From positions 4,392,501 to 4,456,500 of the forward strand of contig NZ_JAUSWJ010000001.1 of assembly GCF_030815145.1 (NCBI RefSeq): DNA of 64,000 nucleotides, read 5' to 3'. Position numbers and translations under genes: made by a program. This document shows, one piece after another, positions 42,968-52,609 of this stretch (its first letter is position 1; each line of letters starts with the position of its first letter). The notes beneath the pieces are model-generated. The model saw only the letters and a program-made list of their open reading frames with translations. It did no database searches and was not told where the DNA came from. This DNA is from Kaistia geumhonensis (lineage in GTDB: Bacteria; Pseudomonadota; Alphaproteobacteria; Rhizobiales; Kaistiaceae).

Positions 42968-44305
42968 TCAGTTCCGGCGCGTACCGGAGATTTCGCCAAG
43001 AAGGCGCGCCATCTCCTTCTCGAGATCATCGACGGCTGCGCCGCGTCCGCGCTGGGCAGCCGCTTCATTCTCTCCCTCTACCGGCGCTTCGTCGGCCATC
43101 GGCGGCTCGACGCTCGGCGTGGGCTCACGCGAAGCCCGCATCGGTCGGCCCGGGTCGCTCGCGTTGTTGGGGTCGATGTCGAAGATCGGCTCGAAGCGGA
43201 GCGGACGGTCGGCATCCGCCACCGGGGCGCCGAAGGGCTCGTCGCCCAGCGTCGGCGGCACGACCGGCGGTGCCGGCGGGAACATCGGCCGCTGCGGCGC
43301 GCGAACCGGCTCCGGGGCGGGCTCCGGCGCGGCGGGTTCGGCGCGCTCCTCGATTGCCGGCGGGCGCGGCGCGACCGGCGTGGCGCGACCGAATCCGCGG
43401 CTGGCCGGCTCAGCGGTGCGCGGCTCAGGGCGAACTTCCGCGGGTGCCGGTTCCGGCGTCGACGCACGGCCGCGAGAGCCAGTCAGGAATGAAGTGAGCG
43501 GGCGGGACGGGCGCGGAGGCGGCGGGGGCCGAACAGGCTCCGGCGCCCGCTCGGGCGCGGCAGCTGCCGGCTCGATGGCGGTCGGAGCGTCGCTCTCCTG
43601 GCCGGTGGAGCCCGTGTTCTCCTCGAACGTCTCCCGCTCCACGACGGCTTCCTGCTCCATCGCGGCTTGGGGCTCGGGCGCGCGTTCGGCCACGACTTCG
43701 ACCACGGGCGCCATCTCGGCCGGCGGCGCGACAGGGCGCTGCTCCCGGATCACAGGGCGGCGGCGATCGACCGGCGCCGCGCGGTAGGCCGGCGGCTCCT
43801 CGACGACGGCGGCGACCTCGACGATCTCCGCGACCACGGCTTCCGAGCGCGGCGGCTCGGGCGCTTCGGCCGGAGACGGCCGCGACTCGGCCAGAGGGCG
43901 CGATTCCGGCGCGGCCTGATAGGTCGCCTCGTCCGGCGGGGTGGACCGCGCAACCGGCATCGTGCCGGCGCGGGCCGCCGCTTCGGCGCGGCGCTGCGCG
44001 GCCGATGGACGGTGGATGGCACCCTCGACGACGATGTCGGTGGCGCCGCCTATGAGGATCAGATGCTCGACATTGTCGCGGCGCACGAGCACGAGGCGGC
44101 GCTTCTGGTCGACCGGAAGCGCATCGAGAATGCTCAGTCGCGGCTGCCGGCTACGGATGGCCGTGCCGCCCATGGTGCCGCCAGTCAGCGTCCTGATCAG
44201 CCAGAACACGACCAGAATGATGATCGCCAGCACGGCGAGGGTGATCGCGAATTGCGCGATCAGGGCGCCGGTCGAGCCGAAGATCGGTTCGAGATAGTCA
44301 CGCAT
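42968..44305 (-). CDS. fliO: FliO-like flagellar export protein with long proline-rich tail
   Basis: A 445-residue protein. One membrane helix near the N-terminus (about 13-37, ALIAQFAITLAVLAIIILVVFWLI) is followed by the FliO-type domain LSILDALPVDQKRRLVLVRRDNVEHLILIGG (about 58-90), where hydrophobic strands and the VDxKRRLVLVRRDN stretch are diagnostic. From residue 100 on it is Pro/Ala/Glu-rich and low-complexity, about 300 residues longer than enterobacterial FliO. FliO helps assemble the FliP export gate. The gene faces cckA divergently. Confidence 0.72.
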   Translation of the reverse strand: MRDYLEPIFGSTGALIAQFAITLAVLAIIILVVFWLIRTLTGGTMGGTAIRSRQPRLSILDALPVDQKRRLVLVRRDNVEHLILIGGATDIVVEGAIHRPSAAQRRAEAAARAGTMPVARSTPPDEATYQAAPESRPLAESRPSPAEAPEPPRSEAVVAEIVEVAAVVEEPPAYRAAPVDRRRPVIREQRPVAPPAEMAPVVEVVAERAPEPQAAMEQEAVVERETFEENTGSTGQESDAPTAIEPAAAAPERAPEPVRPPPPPRPSRPLTSFLTGSRGRASTPEPAPAEVRPEPRTAEPASRGFGRATPVAPRPPAIEERAEPAAPEPAPEPVRAPQRPMFPPAPPVVPPTLGDEPFGAPVADADRPLRFEPIFDIDPNNASDPGRPMRASREPTPSVEPPMADEAPVEGENEAAAQRGRGAAVDDLEKEMARLLGEISGTRRN

Positions 44306-44656
44306 CCCGTTCTCCTGCTGTACCGGCGGGCCGGTACAGGTGAATTCGAAGCCTCAAGAGCTGAAGCACTCTTCGCCCATGCGGGCAGACCATCTAGGCG
44401 TTTTCGTGCCCACACATCCAGTTGGCAAGGGGCAGCGGCCACGAATCGGCGTATCAATGCCGAAAAGCCGTTAGGAATTCACTAACCATCCGGTGACCAA
44501 TCTGGCTCGAATCATGCGCGAATCGCCCGTTCGAGCCGTCTTCCGAGAGTCCGCGATCGTGCTCCTCCGACCGCAATCCATGTCTTCACGAGAGGTTCCC
44601 GCCTGCTCGACGATCCTTCGGCCAACCGCCCGGCCCGCCATGCCCGGCGGGCGGCG
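44306..44656. other. Divergent intergenic region between fliO-like and cckA
   Basis: About 350 bp. It includes GTTAG-N7-CTAAC at 44470-44486, close to the CtrA consensus TTAA-N7-TTAA but with one changed base in each half. No gene was recognised. Confidence 0.5.
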
Positions 44657-47194
44657 ATGACGACGGGGGCCGGCGTGACGGGGGCGCGCCCGCCGGTGAT
44701 CGATCGAGGCGGACGGACGGCCGGGATCGGCCGGCTCGTCGTGCTCGCGATCGTGCTGGTCGCCGTGGCGGCCGCCGGCGCGATCCTGCCGGCGGAATCG
44801 GCCCAGCCCTTCATCTTCGCGGTGCTCGGCATCCTCGCGGTTGTCGGCGTCTTCACCCTGTTCGCAGGCGCGATCGGTCTGCTGCGATTCGGCTCGGCGG
44901 CGCCGCGCGACGATCTCGCCCGCGCCTTCATGGGCTCGATGGCCGAGGGGATCCTGGTGACCGACCGGGAGGGCCGCATCCTCTACGCGAACGGGGCCTA
45001 TGCCGATCTGATCGGCGCCGACGACGAAACCGATGTCCGGATCATCGAGCGCGTCTTCTCGGGCGATCAGGCGGCGAGCGAGGCCATCTACCGTCTCACG
45101 CAATCGGTCCGCCACAATCGCTCGGCGCAGGAAGAGGTGCGGATGCCGTCGGCCCTCGGCGGCACCGGCCCCGGGGGGCCCCGCTGGTATCGCATCACGG
45201 CGCGACCGATCGAGACCAGCGATCAGTTCCTGACGGCCTGGCGGCTCGCCGACATCTCGGGCGAGCGCGAGCAGCAGGAGACGGTGTTCCAGGATCTCCA
45301 GCACGCAATCGATTATCTCGACCATGCGCCGGCCGGATTCCTCTCCGCTGAGCCCGACGGGCGTATCGTCTATCTGAACGCGACGCTCGCCGAGTGGCTC
45401 GGCATCGATCTCGGCGCCTTCAAGCCAGGCGCGATCTCGCTCGGCGACATCGTGCGCGGCGACGGGGCGGCGCTGCTTTCGGGCGGTACCGCCCGGCCGG
45501 GCGGCAGCGAGACCGCGGTGATCGACCTCGATCTCGTGAAGAAGAACGGCCAGAGCCTGCCTGTGCGGGTGCTGCACCGTGTGCCCTATGCGCATGACGG
45601 CGCGCCGGGTGCGACGCGCACCATCGTCCTCAACCGCTCGCCGGGTGAGGAAGTGTCGGAAGCGCTGCGCGCCGCCGAGGTGCGCTTTACCCGCTTCTTC
45701 AATCACACGCCCTTCGCCATCGCCTCCGTCGACCGGCGCGGTCGCATCGGACGCACCAACGCCGCATTCGCGCGCCTGTTCGGGACCGTGCCGCGCGATG
45801 CCTCCGGCCGGCTCCGCCTCGTCGACATCGTCGCCGACAGCGCGCGGGCGGCCATCGAGACGGCGCTCGAGGCGGCATCGGCCGGCCATGGCGACATCCC
45901 GCCGGTGGACGCGGCGCTGCTCGGCCATGGCGAGCGCAGCATGCGCTTCTATGTGAGCGCCGTGGACGAGGGCGCCGACGAGAGCGAGATCGCGACCGTC
46001 TATGCGCTGGAAACGACGGAGCAGCGGGCGCTGGAGCAGCAGTTCGCCCAGAGCCAGAAGATGCAGGCGATCGGCCAGCTCGCCGGCGGCGTCGCGCACG
46101 ACTTCAACAATGTGCTGACGGCGATCATCGGCTATTCCGATCTTCTTCTCGCCAATCACCGGCCGTCCGACCCGTCCTTCCAGGACATCATGAACATCAA
46201 GCAGAATGCCAACCGGGCCGCGGGCCTGGTGCGGCAGCTGCTGGCCTTCTCCCGCCGCCAGACCCTGCGTCCGCAGGTCCTCGCGATCGGCGATGTTCTC
46301 TCCGACCTCTCGATCCTGCTCGAGCGGCTGCTCGGCGAGAAGGTCAAGCTTTCGGTGCTGCATGGCCGCGATGTCTGGCCGATCAAGGCCGATCTCAACC
46401 AGTTCGAGCAGGTGGTCATCAATCTCGCCGTCAACGCCCGCGACGCCATGCCGAAGGGCGGGCAACTGACGATCCGCACCCGCAACCTCTCGCCGGCCGA
46501 TTGCGCCGCTTTCGGCTACAAGGCGCTGCCGCCGGCCGAGTATGTCCTCATCGAGGTCGAAGATACCGGCACCGGCATCCCGCCCGAGGTGCAGTCCAAG
46601 ATCTTCGAGCCATTCTTCTCGACCAAGGAAGTCGGCAAGGGCACGGGCCTCGGGCTTTCCACGGTCTACGGCATCGTCCGCCAGACCGGGGCGCACATCT
46701 TCTTCGACAGCGTCGTCGACAAGGGCACCATCTTCCGCATCTTCGTGCCGCGCCATGTCGTGGCCGAGGAGCCGGTCGCGGCCGAGGCCGTCAGCGACAA
46801 GCCGCAGCAAAAGACGGACCTCACCGGCAGCGCCAATATCCTGCTCGTCGAGGACGAGGAGGCGGTCCGCGCGTTCGCCGCGCGTGCGCTCGCCTCGCGT
46901 GGCTATACGGTGCACGAGGCGGCTTCCGGCGCAGAGGCGCTGGAGGTCATGCAGAAGACCGGCGGCATCATCGACCTCGTCGTTTCCGACGTGGTTATGC
47001 CGGAGCTGGACGGGCCCTCTCTGCTGCGCGAACTGCGCAAGACGCGGCCGAACCTCAAGATCATCTTCGTCTCCGGCTATGCCGAGGACGCCTTCGCCAA
47101 GAACCTGCCCGACGGCGAGACCTTCAACTTCCTGCCGAAGCCTTTCTCGCTGAAGCAGCTCGCGACGGCCGTGAAGGAGGCCTTGGGGGAATAG
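44657..47194 (+). CDS. cckA: Cell-cycle hybrid histidine kinase CckA
   Basis: An 845-residue hybrid kinase. Two membrane helices at about 26-46 and 52-76, two or three PAS-type domains (about 90-200, 215-325, 340-455), HisKA with phospho-His481 in [22 protein letters not shown], HATPase ([29 protein letters not shown]) and a C-terminal receiver with Asp778 in [12 protein letters not shown]. The order and the C-terminal [13 protein letters not shown] match CckA, the kinase/phosphatase that drives CtrA through ChpT. ChpT and CtrA are not in view. Confidence 0.9.
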   Translation: MTTGAGVTGARPPVIDRGGRTAGIGRLVVLAIVLVAVAAAGAILPAESAQPFIFAVLGILAVVGVFTLFAGAIGLLRFGSAAPRDDLARAFMGSMAEGILVTDREGRILYANGAYADLIGADDETDVRIIERVFSGDQAASEAIYRLTQSVRHNRSAQEEVRMPSALGGTGPGGPRWYRITARPIETSDQFLTAWRLADISGEREQQETVFQDLQHAIDYLDHAPAGFLSAEPDGRIVYLNATLAEWLGIDLGAFKPGAISLGDIVRGDGAALLSGGTARPGGSETAVIDLDLVKKNGQSLPVRVLHRVPYAHDGAPGATRTIVLNRSPGEEVSEALRAAEVRFTRFFNHTPFAIASVDRRGRIGRTNAAFARLFGTVPRDASGRLRLVDIVADSARAAIETALEAASAGHGDIPPVDAALLGHGERSMRFYVSAVDEGADESEIATVYALETTEQRALEQQFAQSQKMQAIGQLAGGVAHDFNNVLTAIIGYSDLLLANHRPSDPSFQDIMNIKQNANRAAGLVRQLLAFSRRQTLRPQVLAIGDVLSDLSILLERLLGEKVKLSVLHGRDVWPIKADLNQFEQVVINLAVNARDAMPKGGQLTIRTRNLSPADCAAFGYKALPPAEYVLIEVEDTGTGIPPEVQSKIFEPFFSTKEVGKGTGLGLSTVYGIVRQTGAHIFFDSVVDKGTIFRIFVPRHVVAEEPVAAEAVSDKPQQKTDLTGSANILLVEDEEAVRAFAARALASRGYTVHEAASGAEALEVMQKTGGIIDLVVSDVVMPELDGPSLLRELRKTRPNLKIIFVSGYAEDAFAKNLPDGETFNFLPKPFSLKQLATAVKEALGE

Positions 47195-47302
47195 CGCGCG
47201 GGACCAGCGTTCCGATCATGCCGTAGTTCGGTGGCCGGCTATCCCTTGCATTCGTGCCGCCGAGGATCGAACCTGAGCGCCTTCGATCCCCCGGAGCCGC
47301 AC

Positions 47303-48574
47303 ATGCTCGATAGTCCGACCCGCGAAAACGTCCCGGCCGGCCAACCCTTCAGCTTCGATCCATTGACGCGCCGCGCCTCGATCGAGGCGCGCGATCCGGG
47401 TTTCTATCAGGACCCCTATCCGGTCTTCGAGGCGATCCGCAGCGAGACATCGCATTTCTACTGGGAAGAGTACGGGCTCTGGTGTTTTCTGGGGGCCGCC
47501 GACCTGCAGGCGCTCTTTCGCGACAAGCGTTTCGGGCGCGAGATCCTGCATGTCGCGACCCGCGAGGAACTCGGGATTCCGGAGATCCCGGAGCGCCTCA
47601 AGCCCTTCACCGATATCGATGCGCTCTCGATGCTCGATCGCGAGCCGCCGGCACACACGCGGCTGCGCGGCCTCGTCAACCGCGCCTTCGTCTCGCGTCA
47701 GGTCGAGAAGCTGCGCCCGCGCATCGCCGCGCTCGCGCATGACCTCATCGACCGCTTTGCGGGGGATGGCGAGGTCGAGCTGATCGAGGCCTTCGCGACG
47801 CCGATCCCGGTGACCGTCATTGCCGAGCTGCTCGGCGTGCCGGTGGAACGGGCGCCCGACCTCCTCGACTGGTCGCACAAGATGGTCGCGATGTACCAGT
47901 TCGACCGGACGCGGGCCGTCGAGGACGCCGCGGTCGCGGCCGCGCAGGAGTTCGTCGCCTTCCTCAAGGAGATCGTCGCCGAGCGTCGGCTGGCGCCTGC
48001 CGACGACCTGCTCTCGACGCTGATCGCCGCCGAGGAGGCCGGCGAGCGGTTGTCTGAGGACGAGCTGATCGCGACTTGCATCCTCCTTCTGAACGCCGGC
48101 CACGAGGCGACGGTCCATGCCATCGGCAATGGCGTGAAGGCGATCCTCGAATCGGGACTGGAGCCGTCGGCGATGTTCGGCGCGGAGAAGGCCGCGGAGG
48201 CCGTCGCCGAGGAATGCCTCCGCTTTGACCCGCCGCTGCACTTCTTCTCGCGCTATGTGCTCGAAGACCTCGACTATGCCGGTCTCCCGCTGAAGAAGGG
48301 CGACCGGGTCGGGCTGCTGCTCGGCGCCGCCAACCGCGACCCGGCTCGCTTCGCCGAGCCGGCGAGGTTCGATCCGTTCCGTCCGCCGGCGACGCATTTC
48401 GCGTTCGGCGGCGGCATCCATTTCTGTGTCGGCGCCCCGCTGGCGCGGCTGGAACTCGAAGTCGCGCTGCCGATCCTTTTCGAGCGGCTGCCGGGCCTGC
48501 GGATCGCGCGGCCGCCGCTCTATCGCGACAGCTACCACTTCCACGGCCTGGCGGCGCTGAACCTCGCCTGGTGA
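47303..48574 (+). CDS. Cytochrome P450
   Basis: A 423-residue soluble bacterial P450. The I-helix oxygen-activation motif is AGHEAT (265-270), the ExxR is Glu304-Arg307 (EECLR), and the heme-ligand Cys375 is in FAFGGGIHFCVGAPLAR. It hydroxylates or oxidises an unknown small molecule and needs ferredoxin and reductase, which may be those at 36148-37627. Start ATG 47303 is at the normal N-terminus. The alpha/beta hydrolase gene begins 22 bp downstream, so the two are probably cotranscribed. Confidence 0.93.
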   Translation: MLDSPTRENVPAGQPFSFDPLTRRASIEARDPGFYQDPYPVFEAIRSETSHFYWEEYGLWCFLGAADLQALFRDKRFGREILHVATREELGIPEIPERLKPFTDIDALSMLDREPPAHTRLRGLVNRAFVSRQVEKLRPRIAALAHDLIDRFAGDGEVELIEAFATPIPVTVIAELLGVPVERAPDLLDWSHKMVAMYQFDRTRAVEDAAVAAAQEFVAFLKEIVAERRLAPADDLLSTLIAAEEAGERLSEDELIATCILLLNAGHEATVHAIGNGVKAILESGLEPSAMFGAEKAAEAVAEECLRFDPPLHFFSRYVLEDLDYAGLPLKKGDRVGLLLGAANRDPARFAEPARFDPFRPPATHFAFGGGIHFCVGAPLARLELEVALPILFERLPGLRIARPPLYRDSYHFHGLAALNLAW

Positions 48575-48596
48575 GGACCCGGTCGGACGGGAGGAA

Positions 48597-49499
48597 ATGA
48601 TGCCGACTCCGGGCGCCCTCAGGAGCATTTCCGCTGGCGTGCTCGACATCGCCTATGTCGAGCGGGGGCCGGCCGACGGGCCGTCGGTCATCCTGCTGCA
48701 CGGCTTCCCGTACGACGTCCATGCCTACGAAGATGTTGCGGAACGGCTTGCCGATGCGGGCCGGCGCTGCATCGTTCCCTATCTCCGCGGTTATGGTCCG
48801 ACCCGCTTCCGCTCCGCGCGGACGATGCGTTCGGGTCAGCAGGCTGCGCTTGGGGCCGATCTTCTCGCGCTGATGGACGCCCTCGCGATCCCCAGGGCGG
48901 TGCTCGCCGGCTATGACTGGGGCGGCCGTGCTGCCTGCATCGTCGCCGCGCTCTGGCCCGAGCGGGCCTCCGGCCTCGTCAGCTCCGGTTCGCCATACAA
49001 TATCCAGGCGATCGCCGAGGCGTGGCGTCCAGCGCCGCCGGCCGAAGAGTTTCGCTACTGGTACCAGTACTATTTCCATTCGGAGCGTGGCCGCCGCGCC
49101 CTCGACGGGGACCGGCGCGGCTTCTGTCGCTTTCTATGGCGGCTCTGGTCGCCCACCTGGGCGTTCGATGATGCCGAGTTCGAGCGGACGGCCGCGGCAT
49201 TCGACAACGAGGACTTCGTATCGATCGTCATCCATTCCTACAGGCACCGCTTCGGCGGCATTCCCGGCGATCCGGCGCTCGACGGGATCGAGGCGCGTCT
49301 GGCGCTGCTGCCGGACATCACCGTGCCGTCGATCGTCCTCGAGGGCGCCGATGACGGCGTCGATCCGCCCCAGACAGCCGATGACGCCGCACGGCATTTC
49401 CGTGCCGCCTATGAGCGGCGCATCCTCCCCGGCGTAGGCCACAACGTGCCGCAGGAAGCCCCGGAGTCCTTCGCGGACGCTGTGCTGGCGCTCGGCTAG
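48597..49499 (+). CDS. Alpha/beta hydrolase with Asp nucleophile (epoxide hydrolase/dehalogenase type)
   Basis: A 300-residue alpha/beta hydrolase. The oxyanion HGFP is at 35-38, the nucleophile is Asp107 in AGYDWGGR (not the Ser of esterases), an acidic residue follows in LEGADDGVDPP, and the base His is in VGHNVPQE. An Asp nucleophile in GYDWGG is typical of soluble epoxide hydrolases and haloalkane dehalogenases. Coupled to a P450, a route of oxidation then epoxide opening is plausible; this is inference. ATG 48597 (or 48600) follows GGAGG. Confidence 0.88.
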   Translation: MMPTPGALRSISAGVLDIAYVERGPADGPSVILLHGFPYDVHAYEDVAERLADAGRRCIVPYLRGYGPTRFRSARTMRSGQQAALGADLLALMDALAIPRAVLAGYDWGGRAACIVAALWPERASGLVSSGSPYNIQAIAEAWRPAPPAEEFRYWYQYYFHSERGRRALDGDRRGFCRFLWRLWSPTWAFDDAEFERTAAAFDNEDFVSIVIHSYRHRFGGIPGDPALDGIEARLALLPDITVPSIVLEGADDGVDPPQTADDAARHFRAAYERRILPGVGHNVPQEAPESFADAVLALG

Positions 49500-49581
49500 C
49501 GGCGTCGAGGCTTGCGGGGCGTGGCGGTTTTCGTCTCAATCCGGCTTCCGATCCGGCGTCGACAGAGGACAGGACATCACG

Positions 49582-49956
49582 ATGCACATTGTCAGGCCCA
49601 CCCTCGTCGTTCTGGCCACACTGGCCGTGACGGGCCCCGCCGCCGCCCAGACCTATTCCGGCGCGCCGCTATCGCCGCCGGCCCTGCAACAAGCCGTCGT
49701 CGAGGCGGTGGCCGACCGCATGCTGAACGCGGATGGCGTGGTGGTCAGCGACCTTCGCCTCTCCAGGGCGCGCAGCGGCCATGGCTATTGCGGGTTCGTC
49801 GCCGCATCGCCCGGCGCGGCGCGGCAGCCCTTCCACGTCCTGGTGGAGCAGGGGTCGGATCCCGCCGTGCTCATCCTTCCGGAGAAGGGCGACCCGCCCG
49901 GCCTGCCGCGCGCCGATGCCGTGCTGCTGCTGACCAATCTCGGCTGCGTGTCTTGA
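49582..49956 (+). CDS. Secreted hypothetical protein (124 aa)
   Basis: A signal peptide (MHIVRPTLVVLATLAVTGPAAA, cleavage near residue 22) and a small mature domain of about 100 residues with Cys70 and Cys122 possibly paired. ARSGHGYCGFVAAS and VLILPEKGD are visible but match no family I know. GAGGACAGGAC precedes the ATG. No functional hint from neighbours. Confidence 0.65.
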   Translation: MHIVRPTLVVLATLAVTGPAAAQTYSGAPLSPPALQQAVVEAVADRMLNADGVVVSDLRLSRARSGHGYCGFVAASPGAARQPFHVLVEQGSDPAVLILPEKGDPPGLPRADAVLLLTNLGCVS

Positions 49957-50077
49957 CCGGCTGCCTGCGCGGACGCGTCTTCGCGACACGCGCCCGGGCA
50001 TCGACCGCTCATGCCCCTTGCATCCGGGCCGCATGGCCAGCATCGTCTGTCGGCTAGGGGACAGGGAGCATGAGGTC

Positions 50078-50941
50078 TTGATCGAGGGCAAGCCGAGCGC
50101 GACGGCCTACCGAGCTGCAGTGCGGCGGGCGGCGCATCAGTTGCTGGACAAGCCGGTGATCTTCGACGATCCGCTGGCGCTGACGATCGTCGGCGGTGAC
50201 CGCGGTTCCGCCGTGGCGCGCGACGAGATCAGCCGCGCCGATTCCGCCGGGGGCGCAGCCCTCCGTGCCTTCATCGCCGCGCGCGCCCGCTTCGCCGAGG
50301 ACCGGATCGCCGCCGCCGTCGATTCCGGCGTGCGCCACGTCGTCGTGCTCGGCGCGGGGCTCGACACCTTCGCCTATCGCAATCCCTTCGCCGACAGGGG
50401 CGTGCTCGTCTACGAGGTCGACCATCCGGCGACACAGGCCTGGAAGCGGCAGCGGCTGCAGCAGACGCAAATCGCCGTCCCGCCGAGCGTCCGCTATGTC
50501 GCGGTCGACTTCTCAACCGATCGGCTCGACGAGAAGCTTGCGGCCGCCGGGCTCGACACCGCGGCCCCCGCCTTCTTCACCTGGCTCGGAGTGGTTCCCT
50601 ATCTGGACGACGCGGCAATCGCCTCCACGCTCGGCGTGATCGCGGCACGGCGGGGCGGTGCCGAACTCGTCTTCGACTATGCGGAGCCGCCCGACAGGGT
50701 CGGCATGCTGCAGCGTCTCGCCTTCCTGACGCTCGCCGGCCGCGCCGCGGCGCTCGGCGAACCGATCGTCAGCTATTTCCGCCCGGACGAGATCGAGAAG
50801 AAGCTCGCGGCGTTCGGATTCTCGGTCGCCGCCAATCTCGCCGGTCCGGATCTCGGCCGCCTCTATGCGGGCGGCGCGTCAGCGCTCGACAATGCCGCGG
50901 TCGGCCATGTCCTGCATGCGGTTCACCCGTCGTTCGCCTGA
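50078..50941 (+). CDS. SAM-dependent methyltransferase (leucine carboxyl methyltransferase-like, TIGR00027 type)
   Basis: A class I methyltransferase with VVVLGAGLDTFAYR (SAM-binding motif I), VYEVDHPATQAWKRQRL (acidic loop) and FFTWLGVVPYLD, the pattern of the LCM/TIGR00027 family found in actinobacteria and proteobacteria. The frame is open from upstream ATG 50033, but TTG 50078 with GGGAG nine bases before it gives the family-like start (IEGKPSATAYRAAVRRAAHQLL), so I use TTG (287 aa). Its last 19 bases overlap the convergent psuG gene. The substrate is unknown. Confidence 0.85.
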   Translation: MIEGKPSATAYRAAVRRAAHQLLDKPVIFDDPLALTIVGGDRGSAVARDEISRADSAGGAALRAFIAARARFAEDRIAAAVDSGVRHVVVLGAGLDTFAYRNPFADRGVLVYEVDHPATQAWKRQRLQQTQIAVPPSVRYVAVDFSTDRLDEKLAAAGLDTAAPAFFTWLGVVPYLDDAAIASTLGVIAARRGGAELVFDYAEPPDRVGMLQRLAFLTLAGRAAALGEPIVSYFRPDEIEKKLAAFGFSVAANLAGPDLGRLYAGGASALDNAAVGHVLHAVHPSFA

Positions 50942-51846
50942 AGCGCGACGGCGATCTCTGCGGCGAGACGGGCATTGTTGCGCACGAGCGCGATATTGGT
51001 CGCGAGGCTGCGGCCGCCCGTCAGTTCCAGCATGCGGCCGAGCACGAAGGGCGTGACCGCCTTCGCGCGGATCCCGGCCCGCGCGGCATCCTCTGTCGCC
51101 TGCTCGATATGGACGCGCATCTCCGCGGCGGGAATCTCGTCGGCCTCCGGGACGGGATTGGCGATCAGCATGCCGCCCTTGAGGCCGAGTTCCTCGCGCG
51201 TTGCCATGAAGGTCGCGATGGAGGCGGCATCGTCGAGGCGTAGCGGAGAGGGAAGACCGCTGTCGCGGGACCAGAAGGCGGGCAGGGCATCCTGCCCCAA
51301 CGTCACCACCGGAACGCCGAGTGTCTCCAGCACCTCGAGTGTCTTGGGGATGTCGAGCAACGCCTTCGCGCCGGCCGAAACCACGGTCACCGGCGTTTCG
51401 GCCAGCTCGTAGAGATCGGCCGACACGTCGAAGCTCGTCTCCGCGCCGCGATGCACGCCGCCGATGCCGCCGGTCGCGAAGATGCGGATACCGGCGAGAT
51501 GCGCCGCGATCATCGTCGCGGCGACCGTGGTGGCGCCGGGACGGCGTGTGGCGAGTGCGAAGGCGAGATCGGCGCGCGAGAGCTTCATGACGCCGGTCAT
51601 CTTGGCCAGCGCCTCCAGCTCGTCGGCCGAGAGTCCGACGCGGATCTCGCCGTCGATGATCGCGATCGTCGCCGGCACGGCGCCGGCGGCGCGCACGACC
51701 TCCTCCACGCCGAGCGCGGTGGCGACATTCTCCGGCCAGGGCATGCCATGCGTGACGATCGTCGTCTCCAGCGCCACGAGGGGGTGGCCGGCCGCGGCGG
51801 CCGCGGCGACTTCGGGAGAGAGGCGGATGCGGTCGAAGAGCGCCAT
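50923..51846 (-). CDS. psuG: Pseudouridine-5'-phosphate glycosidase
   Basis: A 307-residue PsuG that splits pseudouridine 5'-phosphate to uracil and ribose 5-phosphate. ALETTIVTHGMPWPEN with Glu27, KMTGVMKLSRADLA with Lys89, ATGGIGGVHRGAE, and VVSAGAKALLDI with the catalytic Lys162 are all present. Partner kinase PsuK is not next to it in the window. It ends inside the methyltransferase's last codons (19-bp convergent overlap). Confidence 0.95.
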   Translation of the reverse strand: MALFDRIRLSPEVAAAAAAGHPLVALETTIVTHGMPWPENVATALGVEEVVRAAGAVPATIAIIDGEIRVGLSADELEALAKMTGVMKLSRADLAFALATRRPGATTVAATMIAAHLAGIRIFATGGIGGVHRGAETSFDVSADLYELAETPVTVVSAGAKALLDIPKTLEVLETLGVPVVTLGQDALPAFWSRDSGLPSPLRLDDAASIATFMATREELGLKGGMLIANPVPEADEIPAAEMRVHIEQATEDAARAGIRAKAVTPFVLGRMLELTGGRSLATNIALVRNNARLAAEIAVALQANDG

Positions 51847-51876
51847 CGCGTGTTCCGTCCAGAGCGAGTGAGAAGG

Positions 51877-52410
51877 TCAGGTCACGCTGCGCCAGCTGCC
51901 GTCGGGCATCCGGCATGCGGTGCCACGCAACTGCTCGCCGCGGCCGTCGACCACGATGCGATGCGTATAAGGGCGACATTCGCGGCCGTCCACCACCCGC
52001 ACCGGGCCGGGAATGACCGTGCCGTGGCTCGATCCCGACTCCCACGAGACGGGAATGCCGGCGCCCATGCCGGGGCTGGCGAGGGCCTGCGCCTCGGCGG
52101 CCTCGGCGCGGCGCCTGGCACTCTCGTCGAGGCTGCGGCCGATCTGGCTGCCGACGAGGCCGCCGACACCGGCACCGAGCACCGTGGCGCCGACGCGGCC
52201 GGCGCCGGAGCCGAACTGGTTGCCGACCATCGCGCCGACGGCGGAGCCGGTCACGCCGCCGATCTGCTGGTTGGTCGGCGCCTGGCAGGCGGCCAGCGCG
52301 AAAGCGGCGGCGACCAGCGCGAGGGCCGCAGAAGCCGGACGACCGCGGCGGCTTTCCGCGGTCTTTCGCGAGCGCTCCGCGCGTGGGCGGGGAAGGGCGG
52401 TCTGGGGCAT
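51877..52410 (-). CDS. Glycine-zipper outer-membrane lipoprotein (17 kDa surface antigen type)
   Basis: A 177-residue protein. After a basic N-terminal region comes a signal helix [14 protein letters not shown] with a lipobox-like LAAC (lipidated Cys near residue 42), then a Gly-zipper [17 protein letters not shown] and [13 protein letters not shown] (about 50-85) and a C-terminal ECRPYTH and CRMPDGSW pattern of the RT0821/Lpp0805 and 17-kDa antigen family. It likely sits in the outer membrane. Start ATG 52410. It follows psuG convergently oriented from recA. Confidence 0.82.
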   Translation of the reverse strand: MPQTALPRPRAERSRKTAESRRGRPASAALALVAAAFALAACQAPTNQQIGGVTGSAVGAMVGNQFGSGAGRVGATVLGAGVGGLVGSQIGRSLDESARRRAEAAEAQALASPGMGAGIPVSWESGSSHGTVIPGPVRVVDGRECRPYTHRIVVDGRGEQLRGTACRMPDGSWRSVT

Positions 52411-52531
52411 GCGCCGGTCTCCTTCGTTACGGCCGATTCGGTTGCAGTGCAGCACAGCCGGACCCTGCGCGAAAGGCTGCGCCGGCGCCGCCGAGGACTC
52501 ACCCATGCTCGAATCCGCGCGGGGATACAGC

Positions 52532-52563
52532 TTGCGGATGAGAACAAAACGTGTACAATGTTC
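52532..52563 (+). promoter_or_regulatory. recA promoter with candidate LexA site
   Basis: TTGCGG (52532-52537) and TACAAT (52554-52559) are 16 bp apart. GAACAAAACGTGTAC (52542-52556) overlaps the spacer and -10 and matches the alphaproteobacterial LexA box GAAC-N7-GAAC with one change in the right half. A GTTC at 52560-52563 follows 3 bases later. Repression by LexA is expected from this layout. Confidence 0.65.
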
Positions 52564-52609
52564 TCAGTTTGATCGACTCCGGACAGTATGGAATAAGGGC
52601 TCATCTCAC

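Noticed and set aside
44470-44486. A certain CtrA binding site before cckA
   Set aside because: Each half differs from TTAA by one base, so it is kept only as a weak candidate, not as a feature of its own.
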